The translations under genes were made by a program, and so were the position numbers. Source: Candidatus Coproplasma stercoravium (GTDB lineage: Bacteria; Bacillota; Clostridia; Christensenellales; Borkfalkiaceae). Taken from it: 64,000 bases of DNA. Where the stretch lies: positions 1 through 64,000 of the forward strand of contig DVFR01000020.1 of assembly GCA_018713165.1 (NCBI GenBank), given 5' to 3'. Under the pieces are notes generated by a model, which worked only from the letters and a program-made list of their open reading frames with translations, was not told the origin of the DNA and made no database searches. Below are positions 37,602 through 47,702 of the stretch, in pieces; positions within the stretch are counted from its first letter, which is position 1, and the number at the start of each line of letters is the position of its first letter.

Positions 37602-39002
37602 CTATTTCATGAAAGCTATAAACGCCCTGTAATTGCTGTATAAATCCGCCTTGGAGATGAGCTCCCAGGGAGCGTGCATGGAAATTACGGGCACGCCCAA
37701 ATCAACCGTGTCGATATTGAGGTTGGCAAGGTACTTTGCAACCGTACCGCCGCCGCCCGCGTCGACCTTGCCGAGCTCTGCCGTCTGCCATACCACGCCG
37801 TCACTCTCGAACATGGCGCGCACCTCGCCTACAAATTCGGCGTTGGCGTCGTTGGAACCGCTCTTGCCGCGCGCGCCCGTGAATTTGTTCATGCAGGTGC
37901 CGCAGGCGAGCATTGCCGAGTTCATGCGCTCGTAAACGCTGGCGAAGTTGGGGTCGTAAGCCGCGGTTACGTCGGAGGAGAGGCACTTGGAAACATAGCG
38001 CGTTTTACGGAAAGATGCGCCCATTGCCTCGCATATATCCTCCAACAAATCGGAATAAATCCTGCTCTGCATACCCGTGTTGCCCTCGCTGCCTATCTCC
38101 TCCTTGTCGACGAGCATGGCAACGACGGTGTGTTCGCTTTCGTTATTCAAAACGGCGGTGAGCGCGGGATATGCGCACACCCTGTCGTCGTGGCCGTATG
38201 CGCCGATGAGAGCACGGTCGAAACCTATATCGCGCGCGGGATATGCGGGAACGGCCGAGAGCTCTGCCGAAATGAAGTCCTCCTCGCACATGCCGTACTT
38301 TTCGTTTAAAATGTTGAGCACGGTGAGTTTAATCTTCTTTTCCACCTTTTCGTCGTCGTAGGGCATGCTGCCGACGACTACGTTGAGCTGTTCGCCCTCT
38401 ATAATCTTCGCGCCGCCCTTCGCCATCTGCTCCGCGCCGAGGTGGGGAAGAAGGTCGTCGATGTAGAACACGGGGTCGGCGGGGTCTTCGCCCACCTTTA
38501 TTTCAACCTTTTTTCCGTTCTTTAAAACTACAACGCCGTGAAGCGCGAGGGGAATGGTCGTCCACTGATACTTTTTGATTCCGCCGTAGTAGTGCGTCTT
38601 TAAAAAGCAGAGCCCCGCCTCCTCATAGAGCGGATTCTGCTTTATGTCCACTCTCGGCGCGTCGATGTGCGAAGCTATGAGGCGGAAGCCGTCCTCTTCG
38701 AGGTTTTTCGTGCCGACGCGGAACACGACCACGCTCTTGCCGCGGTTTACGAAATACTTTTTGTCGCCCGCGCCGAGCTTATCGCCGAACTTATACTCGG
38801 TAAAGCCCGCGTCCTTCGCCATTTTAACGGCAACTTCGCAAGCCTCGCGCTCGGTTTTTGCATTGTCGAGGAAGGTTTTATAGCCCTCGGCGTAGTCGAA
38901 AATCGCCTTGCGCTCCTCCTTGGAAGCAACCGTGAAATAATTCTTCTTTTCGTAGGCAAGCTCGTCGTAGCGCTCCTGCCCCTTGCTCTTTTTTTCAGAC
39001 AT
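37602..39002 (-). CDS. M18 family aminopeptidase
   Basis: LIASHIDAPRVDIK, DKEEIGSEGNTGM, GARGKSGSNDANAE, ISMHAPWELISKADLY. Confidence 0.93.
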   Translation of the reverse strand: MSEKKSKGQERYDELAYEKKNYFTVASKEERKAIFDYAEGYKTFLDNAKTEREACEVAVKMAKDAGFTEYKFGDKLGAGDKKYFVNRGKSVVVFRVGTKNLEEDGFRLIASHIDAPRVDIKQNPLYEEAGLCFLKTHYYGGIKKYQWTTIPLALHGVVVLKNGKKVEIKVGEDPADPVFYIDDLLPHLGAEQMAKGGAKIIEGEQLNVVVGSMPYDDEKVEKKIKLTVLNILNEKYGMCEEDFISAELSAVPAYPARDIGFDRALIGAYGHDDRVCAYPALTAVLNNESEHTVVAMLVDKEEIGSEGNTGMQSRIYSDLLEDICEAMGASFRKTRYVSKCLSSDVTAAYDPNFASVYERMNSAMLACGTCMNKFTGARGKSGSNDANAEFVGEVRAMFESDGVVWQTAELGKVDAGGGGTVAKYLANLNIDTVDLGVPVISMHAPWELISKADLYSNYRAFIAFMK

Positions 39003-39132
39003 AAAAAGCTCCTTTATATAATTAATTCGAGGATATTATAGCACCTGCCAAAACTAAATGCAATATTTTAAACGGGAATTGCATTGCCGCCGCTATAATA
39101 AATTTTAATACCGCGTATCAGCGCGGCGACAT

Positions 39133-39162
39133 AAAAAAACGGGGCGGCGCCCCGTTTTTTTA
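39133..39162. terminator. Terminator ACGGGGCG-GCGCCCCGT + T-run
   Basis: Inverted repeat with A-run/T-run. Confidence 0.75.
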
Positions 39163-39201
39163 TTATACCGCTTTGATATATCTCTTCGGTATGGCATATT
39201 T

Positions 39202-40011
39202 TCAGTTTAAAACCATACGGTCGTTAATTTCGCCGCCCGACTCGCGGAAGCGCTGCAACAGGTCCTCCACTTTGAGCGACTTTTTCTCGTCGCCGCTCAC
39301 GTCGTATATCACCCTGCCCTCCTGCATCATTATCAGCCTGTTGCCGCAGCGTATCGCGTCGAGCATGTTGTGCGTTATCATGATGGTCGTGAGGTTGTTT
39401 TCCGCCGCAATCTCTTCGGTAAAGGCGAGCACCTTTGCCGCCGTTTTGGGGTCGAGCGCAGCCGTATGCTCGTCTAAAAGGAGCAGTTCGGGTTTGTTGA
39501 GCGTAGCCATGAGGAGCGTGAGCGACTGCCTCTGTCCGCCCGAGAGCAGCCCGACTTTTGCCGTCATTCTGTCCTCCAGCCCCAGCCCGAGGCGGGCGAG
39601 CTGTTCGCGGTAAAGTTCCTTTTCGCTTTTGCGTATGCCCGGCATGAGCGAGCGCCGCTTGCCGCGGCGGTATGCAAGGGCGAGATTTTCCTGTATCTCC
39701 ATGTTGGGCGAAGTGCCCGTCATCGGGTCCTGAAACACCCTGCCGAGATACTTTGCCCTCTTGTATTCCGAAAGGCGCGTGACGTCGCGCCCGCCGAGGA
39801 TTATTTTGCCCTCGTCTACGCGGAAAGTGCCGCATATGGCGTTTAAAAGCGTGCTCTTGCCTGCGCCGTTGCCGCCTATAACGGTGATGAAATCGCCGTC
39901 ATTTACCGTTAAAGAGAGGTTTTTGAGCGCAACCTTTTCGTTGACGGAGCCGCGGTTGAAGGTTTTGCATATATCCGTAAGCTGAAGTATGGGCTTATTC
40001 TGTTCAGACAT
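39202..40011 (-). CDS. ABC transporter ATP-binding protein (TrpX-type/ABC_sub_bind system)
   Basis: GGNGAGKSTLLNAI, LSGGQRQSLTLLMA, LLLDEHTAALDP. Confidence 0.9.
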   Translation of the reverse strand: MSEQNKPILQLTDICKTFNRGSVNEKVALKNLSLTVNDGDFITVIGGNGAGKSTLLNAICGTFRVDEGKIILGGRDVTRLSEYKRAKYLGRVFQDPMTGTSPNMEIQENLALAYRRGKRRSLMPGIRKSEKELYREQLARLGLGLEDRMTAKVGLLSGGQRQSLTLLMATLNKPELLLLDEHTAALDPKTAAKVLAFTEEIAAENNLTTIMITHNMLDAIRCGNRLIMMQEGRVIYDVSGDEKKSLKVEDLLQRFRESGGEINDRMVLN

Positions 40012-40966
40012 TTTCCCCTCCTTCGGCGGGCATTTCCGCCACTCCTCCGCCGCCGTCATGCTTTGTTCTCTTCTTCTTTTTGCCGAACTTTATGTTGCTG
40101 AAATATGTAGTCTTTAAGTAAGGAATGGCGAGGAATATTGCCACGACTATCGCGGCGAACATCTTTAAATATTCTGTATCTATATTCAGCCATACGACGA
40201 ACTGGTACACTACATAATAGATTATGCTGCCGAGCACGACCCCGACGAGCTGCACGGCGAAGTTGCGGGAAATGCGGGTTACTATCGCTTCGCCAATTAT
40301 AACCGCGGCAAGCCCTATTACTATCGCGCCGCGCCCCATGTTTATATCGGCAAAGCCCTGATACTGCACGAGCAGCGCGCCCGCGAGCGCTACGAGTGCG
40401 TTGGAGAGCATGAGCCCTATTATTTTATTGAGGCTGACGTTTATGCCCTGCGCGCGGCTCATGTTGGGGTTGTTGCCCGTAGCGCGTATGCCGCAGCCCG
40501 TCTCAGTGCCGAAGAACCAGTATAAAAGCCCTATTATGACGGCGACGAAGGCGAACAGAGTGAGTATCGACCACGCCGTGTTTTCCATGGAAGTGGCGCT
40601 TATTATCACGTACTGTCCGCGCGTATCCACGGCGGTGTTGGCCTGTCCCATTATTTTAAGGTTTACCGACCACAGAATGAGCTGGGTTAAAATTCCCGAA
40701 AGAATTGCAGGTATGCCCATGAGCGTGTGGAAAATACCCGTAACCAGCCCCGCGAGCGCGCCCGCGACAACGGCGACGAGCACGGCAAGCCAGGCGTTTA
40801 CGCCCGCCGCCATGAGTACGGCGCACACCGCGCCGCCCGTGCATATAGAGCCGTCTACCGTCAAATCGGCGAAATCGAGCACCTTGTAGGTGATGAACAC
40901 GCCTATCGCCATAATTCCCCAAATCAGTCCGAGCGACACCGCGCCCGGCAATGCTGACCAAAACAT
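40004..40966 (-). CDS. ABC transporter permease
   Basis: Multi-TM BPD-type permease overlapping ATPase. Confidence 0.88.
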   Translation of the reverse strand: MFWSALPGAVSLGLIWGIMAIGVFITYKVLDFADLTVDGSICTGGAVCAVLMAAGVNAWLAVLVAVVAGALAGLVTGIFHTLMGIPAILSGILTQLILWSVNLKIMGQANTAVDTRGQYVIISATSMENTAWSILTLFAFVAVIIGLLYWFFGTETGCGIRATGNNPNMSRAQGINVSLNKIIGLMLSNALVALAGALLVQYQGFADINMGRGAIVIGLAAVIIGEAIVTRISRNFAVQLVGVVLGSIIYYVVYQFVVWLNIDTEYLKMFAAIVVAIFLAIPYLKTTYFSNIKFGKKKKRTKHDGGGGVAEMPAEGGENV

Positions 40967-40991
40967 AAAAATTACTCCCTCAGATTATTTG

Positions 40992-41978
40992 TTAAACAGG
41001 GTCGTACCCTTCGGGAATGGTTATCCCGAGTTCTTCGCATATCTCCGCGTTGTATTTTCGCACGGGGTTTACGTCGTACCGCACGGGCATGGAGGGGACG
41101 TCGGCGCCCTGCAAGAGTATCTCCGCCGCCATCTCCGCCGTTATAACGCCGAGATTATAGTAACTTATGGAGAGCGTGGCAATGCCGCAGCCCTCGCATA
41201 TCCCCTCTTCGCCCGCAATCACGGGTATGCCGAGCGGACGGCATACGTTATCTATAAGCGCGGTATTGGAGGCGACGGTGTTGTCGGTGGGAAGATAAAT
41301 AACGTCGCTCTCCGACGCCATGCGCTGCACGACGCTCTGCAGGTCGTTGGAATCGGAGAAGGCGTACATTTCGCACTCGTAGCCCGCGTCCATAGCTTCG
41401 AGCGAGCGCACCATCTCCTCCACCTGAAAACGGGAATTGGGCTCCGCCGAGCAGTACAAAAGCCCCACCCTCTTCGCCGAGGGGACGAGCTCGGCTATCA
41501 TCTGCGCCTGCTCTTCCAGAGGGGCGAGGTCGCTCGTGCCCGAAACGTTTGCGCCCGTGCCCTCTTCGGCGACGTAGTCATCCAGCCCGAGAGCCACGTC
41601 GTAAACCGTTACTGACGTGCCTAAAATGGGGATATCCTCCGTCGCGTTATACGCCGCCTGCAGGGCGGTTGTGGCGTTCGCCATGATAAGGTCGTACTTT
41701 TTTGCGACAAAATTGTTGGCTATGACCGAACAGTTGACCGAATCGTTCTGCGCGTTCTGGTAGTCAATCTTAACGGTCTTGCCCGCCTCGTCCATAAGCT
41801 CGGCGAGCCTGTCGGAAAACCCCTGCGAGGCCGCGTCGAGCGCGTCGTGCCGCACGAGCTGGACTATGCCGACGGTATAGTCGTACTCCGACGAGCTGCC
41901 GGGCACGAAGCCGAGCGCCGTTATGCACGCGCCGAGCACCGCCACCGTTACGGCGAGGTTGATAATGCTCTTTTTCAT
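40992..41978 (-). CDS. ABC transporter substrate-binding protein (ABC_sub_bind family)
   Basis: Signal/lipobox VLGAC; GIVQLVRHDALDAASQGF; YLPTDNTVASNTALI. Confidence 0.9.
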   Translation of the reverse strand: MKKSIINLAVTVAVLGACITALGFVPGSSSEYDYTVGIVQLVRHDALDAASQGFSDRLAELMDEAGKTVKIDYQNAQNDSVNCSVIANNFVAKKYDLIMANATTALQAAYNATEDIPILGTSVTVYDVALGLDDYVAEEGTGANVSGTSDLAPLEEQAQMIAELVPSAKRVGLLYCSAEPNSRFQVEEMVRSLEAMDAGYECEMYAFSDSNDLQSVVQRMASESDVIYLPTDNTVASNTALIDNVCRPLGIPVIAGEEGICEGCGIATLSISYYNLGVITAEMAAEILLQGADVPSMPVRYDVNPVRKYNAEICEELGITIPEGYDPV

Positions 41979-42090
41979 AGTTGATTTATCCTGATAAAGC
42001 AATAAAGTGTTATTGTATAGATAATACCACATTACACGCCGCGCTGTCAACGGGGGCGGCGGAAGTTGCCGTATAAATATACTAAATAAT

Positions 42091-42130
42091 GCAAGAACCC
42101 GCAGGGCGAACGCCCTGCGGGTTCTTGCGG
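42091..42130 (-). terminator. Hairpin GCAAGAACCCGCAGGGCG-AA-CGCCCTGCGGGTTCTTGC
   Basis: 18-bp perfect inverted repeat. Confidence 0.75.
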
Positions 42131-42186
42131 ATAAGAATTCTATGAGGAATACTTGAATGAGTATGAGCAGATTTTAAGCGCGCGCA

Positions 42187-44646
42187 TTACATGGGGATAT
42201 ACGAAACGGAAGCCGATATCGTCATCGTAATGAATATCGCGCAGCATACGATTGCGCCCGTCCATACGTTGCCCGTTATCTTATAGAACAATCTGTTGAA
42301 GATGGGCAGGATGAACATCATTACCACAAGTCCGAATACCATGTTCACGTACAGCCATACTTCGGTGCCGTTGCCCCAGTAACCATAGTAAGGCGAACCT
42401 GTCGTGAAGTAGCAGAAGTAGTTGATGAGCAGTATGAACGCAAGGCCTAAGCTGTTTGCAAGCGCGCCGACGAGCATAACCTTCCACTCGCTCCAGCCTT
42501 CCCTGCCCACGCTGCAGTTTACGCGGATGGAGTTGGAGATATAGAATACGAAGATTATGGGGATATATTCGAGCGCGGTTACGAACATGCGCGCGTTGAG
42601 CGGCGCCGCCGAGATAAGCATGAACCTGAAATCCTGGTGGAATATCCAGTAGCTTACCTGCACCATGAAGTAGAACACGACGAAGAGAATGACTGCCATG
42701 AGCAGCATTTTGAGCACGTTTACAAGCACGCCCGTCCACTTTTCGCCGCCAATCTTTATGGGTCTGAACTTATCCCAGTCGTATACGGGAGCCGTGCCCT
42801 TTATCTTCGCGTACGAATACTCGTAGAGGTTTTCAAGCAGCGTCGTCGCAAAGAACAGCACCAAACCTATCGCGCCGTTTATGAGCGCCCATAAAAGGAT
42901 GGCGTTTATCATGCGCGCGGGGAAGGTGAATGTGAACACGCTCGAGGAGTTGCCGACGGGGAATATCTCTATCGAGAGGTTTGCAAGGGGGATATAGTCG
43001 AGGCAGGCGATTATCGCGGTGAGAATCATCGTCGACCAGAATATAACCCTGTGCGCAACCGTTTTGGGTTGCTGCTGAACTGCCGCCAGCGAACTTGCCG
43101 CCGTGCTGCGCATAGGTGCGGCCACGGCCGCCGCGCCGCCCTCGGAATATGCCGCGCCTTCGGGTGCGGGCATTGCCGAACCGCCTTCGGGAAGGGGTTC
43201 GAGCCCCGTGTTTTTGAGGTTGTCTTTCTTCATCTTCGCGAAGAAGGGAACCTTCATGAGTACCGCGCAGAGCGCGATTATAAACGTGAACGCCGAAGCG
43301 AGCGCAAGGCCGTTGGAGAGCTCCTTGCCGAACCAAATCTGGCTGTCGCCGTCTATGCCCGAGTTAATGCCGAGAGCCGCGTCGAAGAAGTCTATCGTGT
43401 TGGCAATGCTCGTATCGTCGTACATCTCGAAGCAGTGGTTGATATTTTCGCGGTGAACAACGCGGTAGGTGCCGTTCGACATATCGCCGTAGCCGTAGTC
43501 GTACGAAATCGTGCCGTAGCTGTTTTCGGCTCCGTTTACTTCGTTGATGAAGCGGAGGGCGATAACTTCGAACGCCGTTGTATCGGTCTGATAGCGGAAT
43601 GCGCCCTCATCGTAATACGCGTACGACATTGCCGCATTGCAGGTTAAGTTTTTGAATTTGTTGGCAGCAGAAGTTTTGATATAGCCCGAGTTGTAAACGG
43701 CCTTTATTATGCTGTCTTCGTAGCCCGAACCCGCCATATCGGAGGCGAGGGTTACGACGTTGCCGCCGCCCGCGGAGTGACCGACCGCGCCGAAGCGGTC
43801 TTTGTCGCAGAAACGGAAGTCGTCGGTGTTGTTATAAACATACTGTACGAGGTATTCCACGCCGTTGGCGCCCGCCGTCGAAGTTTCGGTCGTGCCGCCC
43901 TGACCGCCGGGGTCGAGGCAGAACACTACGGCGCCGCGGCGCGAGAGCTCTATGCAGTACTGCGCCATCGTGGCCTTGGTACGGGTGAAGCCGGGCAAAA
44001 CAAATACGGTTGCGGCGGGATTTTCTTCCGTAGCCGTTTCGGGAACGTACATGGTTACGGCATAAGTCGAATCCTCGTTCTCAATCACATACTGTTCGCC
44101 GTGAATTTCGCCGTTGTTGTATGCAAGGGTCATTTCCTGCGTGAGGGTGAAATCGGTTACGCTTACCTTAAAGCCCGAAGTTTCGAACGCCATTCCCGAG
44201 AAGCCGAGCACGAAAATCAGCACGAACGATACGCACATCGTTATGAAAGCGCTCGCCTTGTAGAAGGGCTTTTTGGGCTTGGGCGCGTCGGTTTCGGGCG
44301 CGCCTGCCGTTTCGGGAACCTCCCTCTTTACGAGTTCGTATTCGCCCTCTTTATTGCGGAAGAAGGCAACTGCGTTTAAGATGAACGCGGGAATGCATAC
44401 TATGCTGAGTATCCAGCATACGAGGTATTTTATCCACTCTTTTTTGTTAAGTTTTACGTCCGTCATCTTGTTGCGCACGTCGGATATAACGAAGCCGTCG
44501 TACAGGCTTATGAGCGCAAAGACGAGGAACAGCCAATAGATATAGTTTGAAAGGCCGAAAGCGCACGCCGCGGCTACGAACCACAGGAAGCTGAATACGT
44601 ACAGGCACACCGAAGCGGCTTTCATCAGATTTTTCTTAATGTACAT
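42187..44646 (-). CDS. Large polytopic membrane protein with internal alpha/beta hydrolase domain
   Basis: TVFVLPGFTRTKATMAQYCIEL...GAVGHSAGGGNVVTLASDM nucleophile elbow flanked by TM clusters. Confidence 0.75.
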   Translation of the reverse strand: MYIKKNLMKAASVCLYVFSFLWFVAAACAFGLSNYIYWLFLVFALISLYDGFVISDVRNKMTDVKLNKKEWIKYLVCWILSIVCIPAFILNAVAFFRNKEGEYELVKREVPETAGAPETDAPKPKKPFYKASAFITMCVSFVLIFVLGFSGMAFETSGFKVSVTDFTLTQEMTLAYNNGEIHGEQYVIENEDSTYAVTMYVPETATEENPAATVFVLPGFTRTKATMAQYCIELSRRGAVVFCLDPGGQGGTTETSTAGANGVEYLVQYVYNNTDDFRFCDKDRFGAVGHSAGGGNVVTLASDMAGSGYEDSIIKAVYNSGYIKTSAANKFKNLTCNAAMSYAYYDEGAFRYQTDTTAFEVIALRFINEVNGAENSYGTISYDYGYGDMSNGTYRVVHRENINHCFEMYDDTSIANTIDFFDAALGINSGIDGDSQIWFGKELSNGLALASAFTFIIALCAVLMKVPFFAKMKKDNLKNTGLEPLPEGGSAMPAPEGAAYSEGGAAAVAAPMRSTAASSLAAVQQQPKTVAHRVIFWSTMILTAIIACLDYIPLANLSIEIFPVGNSSSVFTFTFPARMINAILLWALINGAIGLVLFFATTLLENLYEYSYAKIKGTAPVYDWDKFRPIKIGGEKWTGVLVNVLKMLLMAVILFVVFYFMVQVSYWIFHQDFRFMLISAAPLNARMFVTALEYIPIIFVFYISNSIRVNCSVGREGWSEWKVMLVGALANSLGLAFILLINYFCYFTTGSPYYGYWGNGTEVWLYVNMVFGLVVMMFILPIFNRLFYKITGNVWTGAIVCCAIFITMTISASVSYIPM

Positions 44647-44658
44647 ACATAACCCTCC

Positions 44659-46284
44659 TTATGCCGCCAGCGCGGTCGTTGCGGTTGCCGCAAACAACGC
44701 ACGGGCTTCGTCGGTTTTAAGCCAGTCGAATACAAGCAGCGAAACGGCGTCGTCGTCGAGAAGATGAACCCTGCGGTCGGTCTTTTCGCCCATGGGGACG
44801 TCTTCCTGAACTTCAAGCACGCCTTCGTAATCGAAAGCCTTCATGCCCACCATGATATCCACGTCGCCGTCGGTATCCACAGCCGAAATCACTTCGTCAA
44901 CCTTGCCGTCGTATGCACGGAAAACTACCGTAAGATTTGCAGAGGTGTAGCCCTGCGTTTCGAGATAGGCATTGAGCCCCGCCGTGAAAGTATCGATTAT
45001 CGTCTGGTCAAGGCCTGAAGTACCCGACTTTGCATACCAGCCTATAACGAGCTGCGTCTGCGCCGCGGGAGTGAGGAGCAACGCACGCGCGTCGTCGGTT
45101 TTAAGCCACTCGTATACCGCCTTGGAAACTTCGCCTTCGTCGAGGAGGTGAACTCTGCGGTCGGTCTTTTCACCCATAGGGACATCGTCCTGCTGCTCTA
45201 TGATACCCTCGACGGAGAATGCCTTCATGCCTATCATCACGTCTACGTCGCCGTCGGTTGTTACGGCAGTTTCGACATCGGCAACATTGCCGTCGTATGC
45301 GCGGACGATAACTTCTACGTCGGAGTAATTATTTGCCGCAAGATAAGCGTTGAGTCCCCTCGTGAAAACGCTTATTATCGTCTGGTCAAGGCCTGAAGTG
45401 CCCGACTTTGCATACCAGCCGACAGTGAGCTGAGTCTGGGTGTCGGGGTCGGGGTCGGGAGTGGGTTCAGGCTCGGGTTCGGGCTCGGGGGTCGGAGTTT
45501 CGTCGCGACCGAGTATCCAGTTATAAACAAGGTTTACAAGCGGTTTATTAGTGAGTCTTGCCGCATAACGGTTTTTACCGTTGATTTCAATGCCGCTGAC
45601 ATTTTCGAGATAATCTACGCCTTCAACCATTCCGCCGGTGGAATCGATATTTCCGCCCCAGCCGTACATGATATCGACGTCGCCGTCGTCCATAATTTCG
45701 GAGCACGAAGGTCCTACATTGCCCGAATAGCCGCGGATGATTATATCCATGCTCTCAGGCGTATAGCCCTCGGTCGTAAGGAACGCATACAGATTCGTCT
45801 GGAACTGGTCCATCCAAGCCTGGTTTATACCGGAAGTAGACTCCTTATCATACCATGCAATTACAAGGTCATGCTGAGGTATGGGAGCAAAAGCAGCATA
45901 TAACGTTATGCTCAGGCTCTCGCCATCGACGAAATTTTTCACGTCGTCATAACGGATGAGTCCTTTGCTCGAAGAAACGCTCTCTATGCCGTCATCTTCC
46001 GTCCAGTCTTTTATAGGCGACCAACCCGCAAACTGCATTCCGTCGGGAGCGTAGTCAGGTTCGGGAACAATCGCATTGTTAAACTGATTTACCGTGTAGG
46101 TGCCAACGTATTCATACTGATAGGAACCATCGTCGTTGGTTACCAGGTCACCGCTCTCGGTCTGTTGCACGCCCATTAGAATGACCTGCACATCCCTCTC
46201 AAGCCCCTTTATCAAGGAGCAGCCGGAGAGCGCCGCGAGGCACATCACAACCACGATGAGCACCGCCACTAAGCGCTTTTTCAT
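44659..46284 (-). CDS. Lipoprotein with three tandem binding-protein-like repeats
   Basis: Lipobox ALSGC; repeated WYAKSGTSGLDQTII...DGDVDIMxGMKAF...DVPMGEKTDRRVHLLD units; PEPEPEPTPDPDPD linker. Confidence 0.75.
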   Translation of the reverse strand: MKKRLVAVLIVVVMCLAALSGCSLIKGLERDVQVILMGVQQTESGDLVTNDDGSYQYEYVGTYTVNQFNNAIVPEPDYAPDGMQFAGWSPIKDWTEDDGIESVSSSKGLIRYDDVKNFVDGESLSITLYAAFAPIPQHDLVIAWYDKESTSGINQAWMDQFQTNLYAFLTTEGYTPESMDIIIRGYSGNVGPSCSEIMDDGDVDIMYGWGGNIDSTGGMVEGVDYLENVSGIEINGKNRYAARLTNKPLVNLVYNWILGRDETPTPEPEPEPEPTPDPDPDTQTQLTVGWYAKSGTSGLDQTIISVFTRGLNAYLAANNYSDVEVIVRAYDGNVADVETAVTTDGDVDVMIGMKAFSVEGIIEQQDDVPMGEKTDRRVHLLDEGEVSKAVYEWLKTDDARALLLTPAAQTQLVIGWYAKSGTSGLDQTIIDTFTAGLNAYLETQGYTSANLTVVFRAYDGKVDEVISAVDTDGDVDIMVGMKAFDYEGVLEVQEDVPMGEKTDRRVHLLDDDAVSLLVFDWLKTDEARALFAATATTALAA

Positions 46285-46335
46285 ATCATTTTCTCCTCTT
46301 TGATTTTTATTAAAAACCGTTCAGCTTTTTTTATT

Positions 46336-47580
46336 TTAAAAAACTATGTCGTAAGCAACGTTCTGCAAAATTGTCGCAGTTTCCTCGCTGAGCGAGCCTG
46401 TAAACGTGACCGACCTCGGGTCTATTCCGAGAATAGTCGCCGCATGCACGCACGCCGCGAGATATGAGCCGGCATACGAAGGGTGCCTGTCGTTCGTCCT
46501 GTTACCGTCGTTGTTGTCGTCAAAGTAAAGGTCGATACCTGTGCCAGCCGCTTCGTCATAACGGTAATGCTCGTATACATAGGTGAACGCCTCGCCCACA
46601 CTGCATACCCCGGCGCCGATTGCCTTTGCCACGTCGCTATACGCACTGCGCAAAGCCGCCTCCAATGCGGGCACCGTCGTATAAGTGCCGTTGAGCCCCG
46701 CGGGGAAGCCCCATGTTGCGTAAAGATAGACGTCACAGTCGGTCTGCGTTTCGTCTATGCGCTGTTTTAATGTGCGCGCGGCGCTTAAAAATGCGTTATA
46801 GTTATCGACGGGTCGGGTGCTCTGCTCCTGCAGAATAATAACGTCGTAATCGTTATTGGCACTCAGCTTCTCCTCTACCGTCTTGCCGTCGCCCTGCATG
46901 TTGGGGTCGTCGCTCGGAGCGGCAACGTCGTCGGGATTGGCATAGCTCGTAAGCGTATAACTGCCGTGAACTATGCTGTCTACCTGTACGACCTCACCCA
47001 AAGATAAGGCTATATCTTCAAAAATAGAGGGCAGGTCGTTATAATAGGTGAAACTGTTTCCGATGAAAAGCACCTTTATATTCTCCCACACCGTGGGCGT
47101 GCCGTCCGTGCGCAGGTGCCAATAGTCTCCGCCCGTCGTCGGCTGCTGTTCGGAATAGGTATAAACCCTCACGCTGTCAGGCGAAGTCACCTGCGAATAG
47201 GCATAGAGCGTTATATCGTCGTAAAACGCATCGGCGCCTATCGAAGTTACGCTTTCAGGCAGAATTACGTACTCTACGTACGCGCAGCCCGTGAATGTAT
47301 TGTCGCCGACGTAAGTTATGCCGTCGTCCAGAACAATTTCTGTAACTCTGCCCGCCCTGCCGTACCACGGGGTCTCCCTTTCGGAAGCGTAGTCAGGCAT
47401 AGCGCCGCTGCCCTCAACAGTGAGAATGTAGCCGTTTTTCCCGTTATCCGAAAAGCTTGCGCTAACCGTATCGGACAGAGTCCAGGAAGTCGCCTCCTCC
47501 TCGCTGCAGCCGGAAAGGCACGCCGCGGTGAGCGACGCCGCAATCAGGACAACGGCCGCGGAAATAAATGTTTTTTTCAT
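46336..47580 (-). CDS. Lipoprotein with LRR_5/BspA-like segment and SGNH-like DUF4886 domain
   Basis: Lipobox ACLSGC; NTFTGCAYVEYVILPESVTSIGADAF; VLFIGNSFTYYNDLP. Confidence 0.75.
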   Translation of the reverse strand: MKKTFISAAVVLIAASLTAACLSGCSEEEATSWTLSDTVSASFSDNGKNGYILTVEGSGAMPDYASERETPWYGRAGRVTEIVLDDGITYVGDNTFTGCAYVEYVILPESVTSIGADAFYDDITLYAYSQVTSPDSVRVYTYSEQQPTTGGDYWHLRTDGTPTVWENIKVLFIGNSFTYYNDLPSIFEDIALSLGEVVQVDSIVHGSYTLTSYANPDDVAAPSDDPNMQGDGKTVEEKLSANNDYDVIILQEQSTRPVDNYNAFLSAARTLKQRIDETQTDCDVYLYATWGFPAGLNGTYTTVPALEAALRSAYSDVAKAIGAGVCSVGEAFTYVYEHYRYDEAAGTGIDLYFDDNNDGNRTNDRHPSYAGSYLAACVHAATILGIDPRSVTFTGSLSEETATILQNVAYDIVF

Positions 47581-47639
47581 TTTTTTTCCTCCGTAAGAAA
47601 GAAAATCTTATCCTTAAAAATTTTTATGAAGCATTGTTA

Positions 47640-47674
47640 GCAAGGCAAGCTCCCGCTTGCCTTGCTTTTTTTAT
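47640..47674 (-). terminator. Hairpin GCAAGGCAAGC-TCCC-GCTTGCCTTGC + T-run
   Basis: Perfect inverted repeat; T-run on plus strand. Confidence 0.6.
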
Positions 47675-47702
47675 CGCAAGATAAAAATTTTTAATTATTA
47701 AT

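Noticed and set aside
41979-42186. T-box leader upstream of the TrpX-type ABC transporter
   Set aside because: No T-box sequence or specifier-loop features; only a terminator hairpin.
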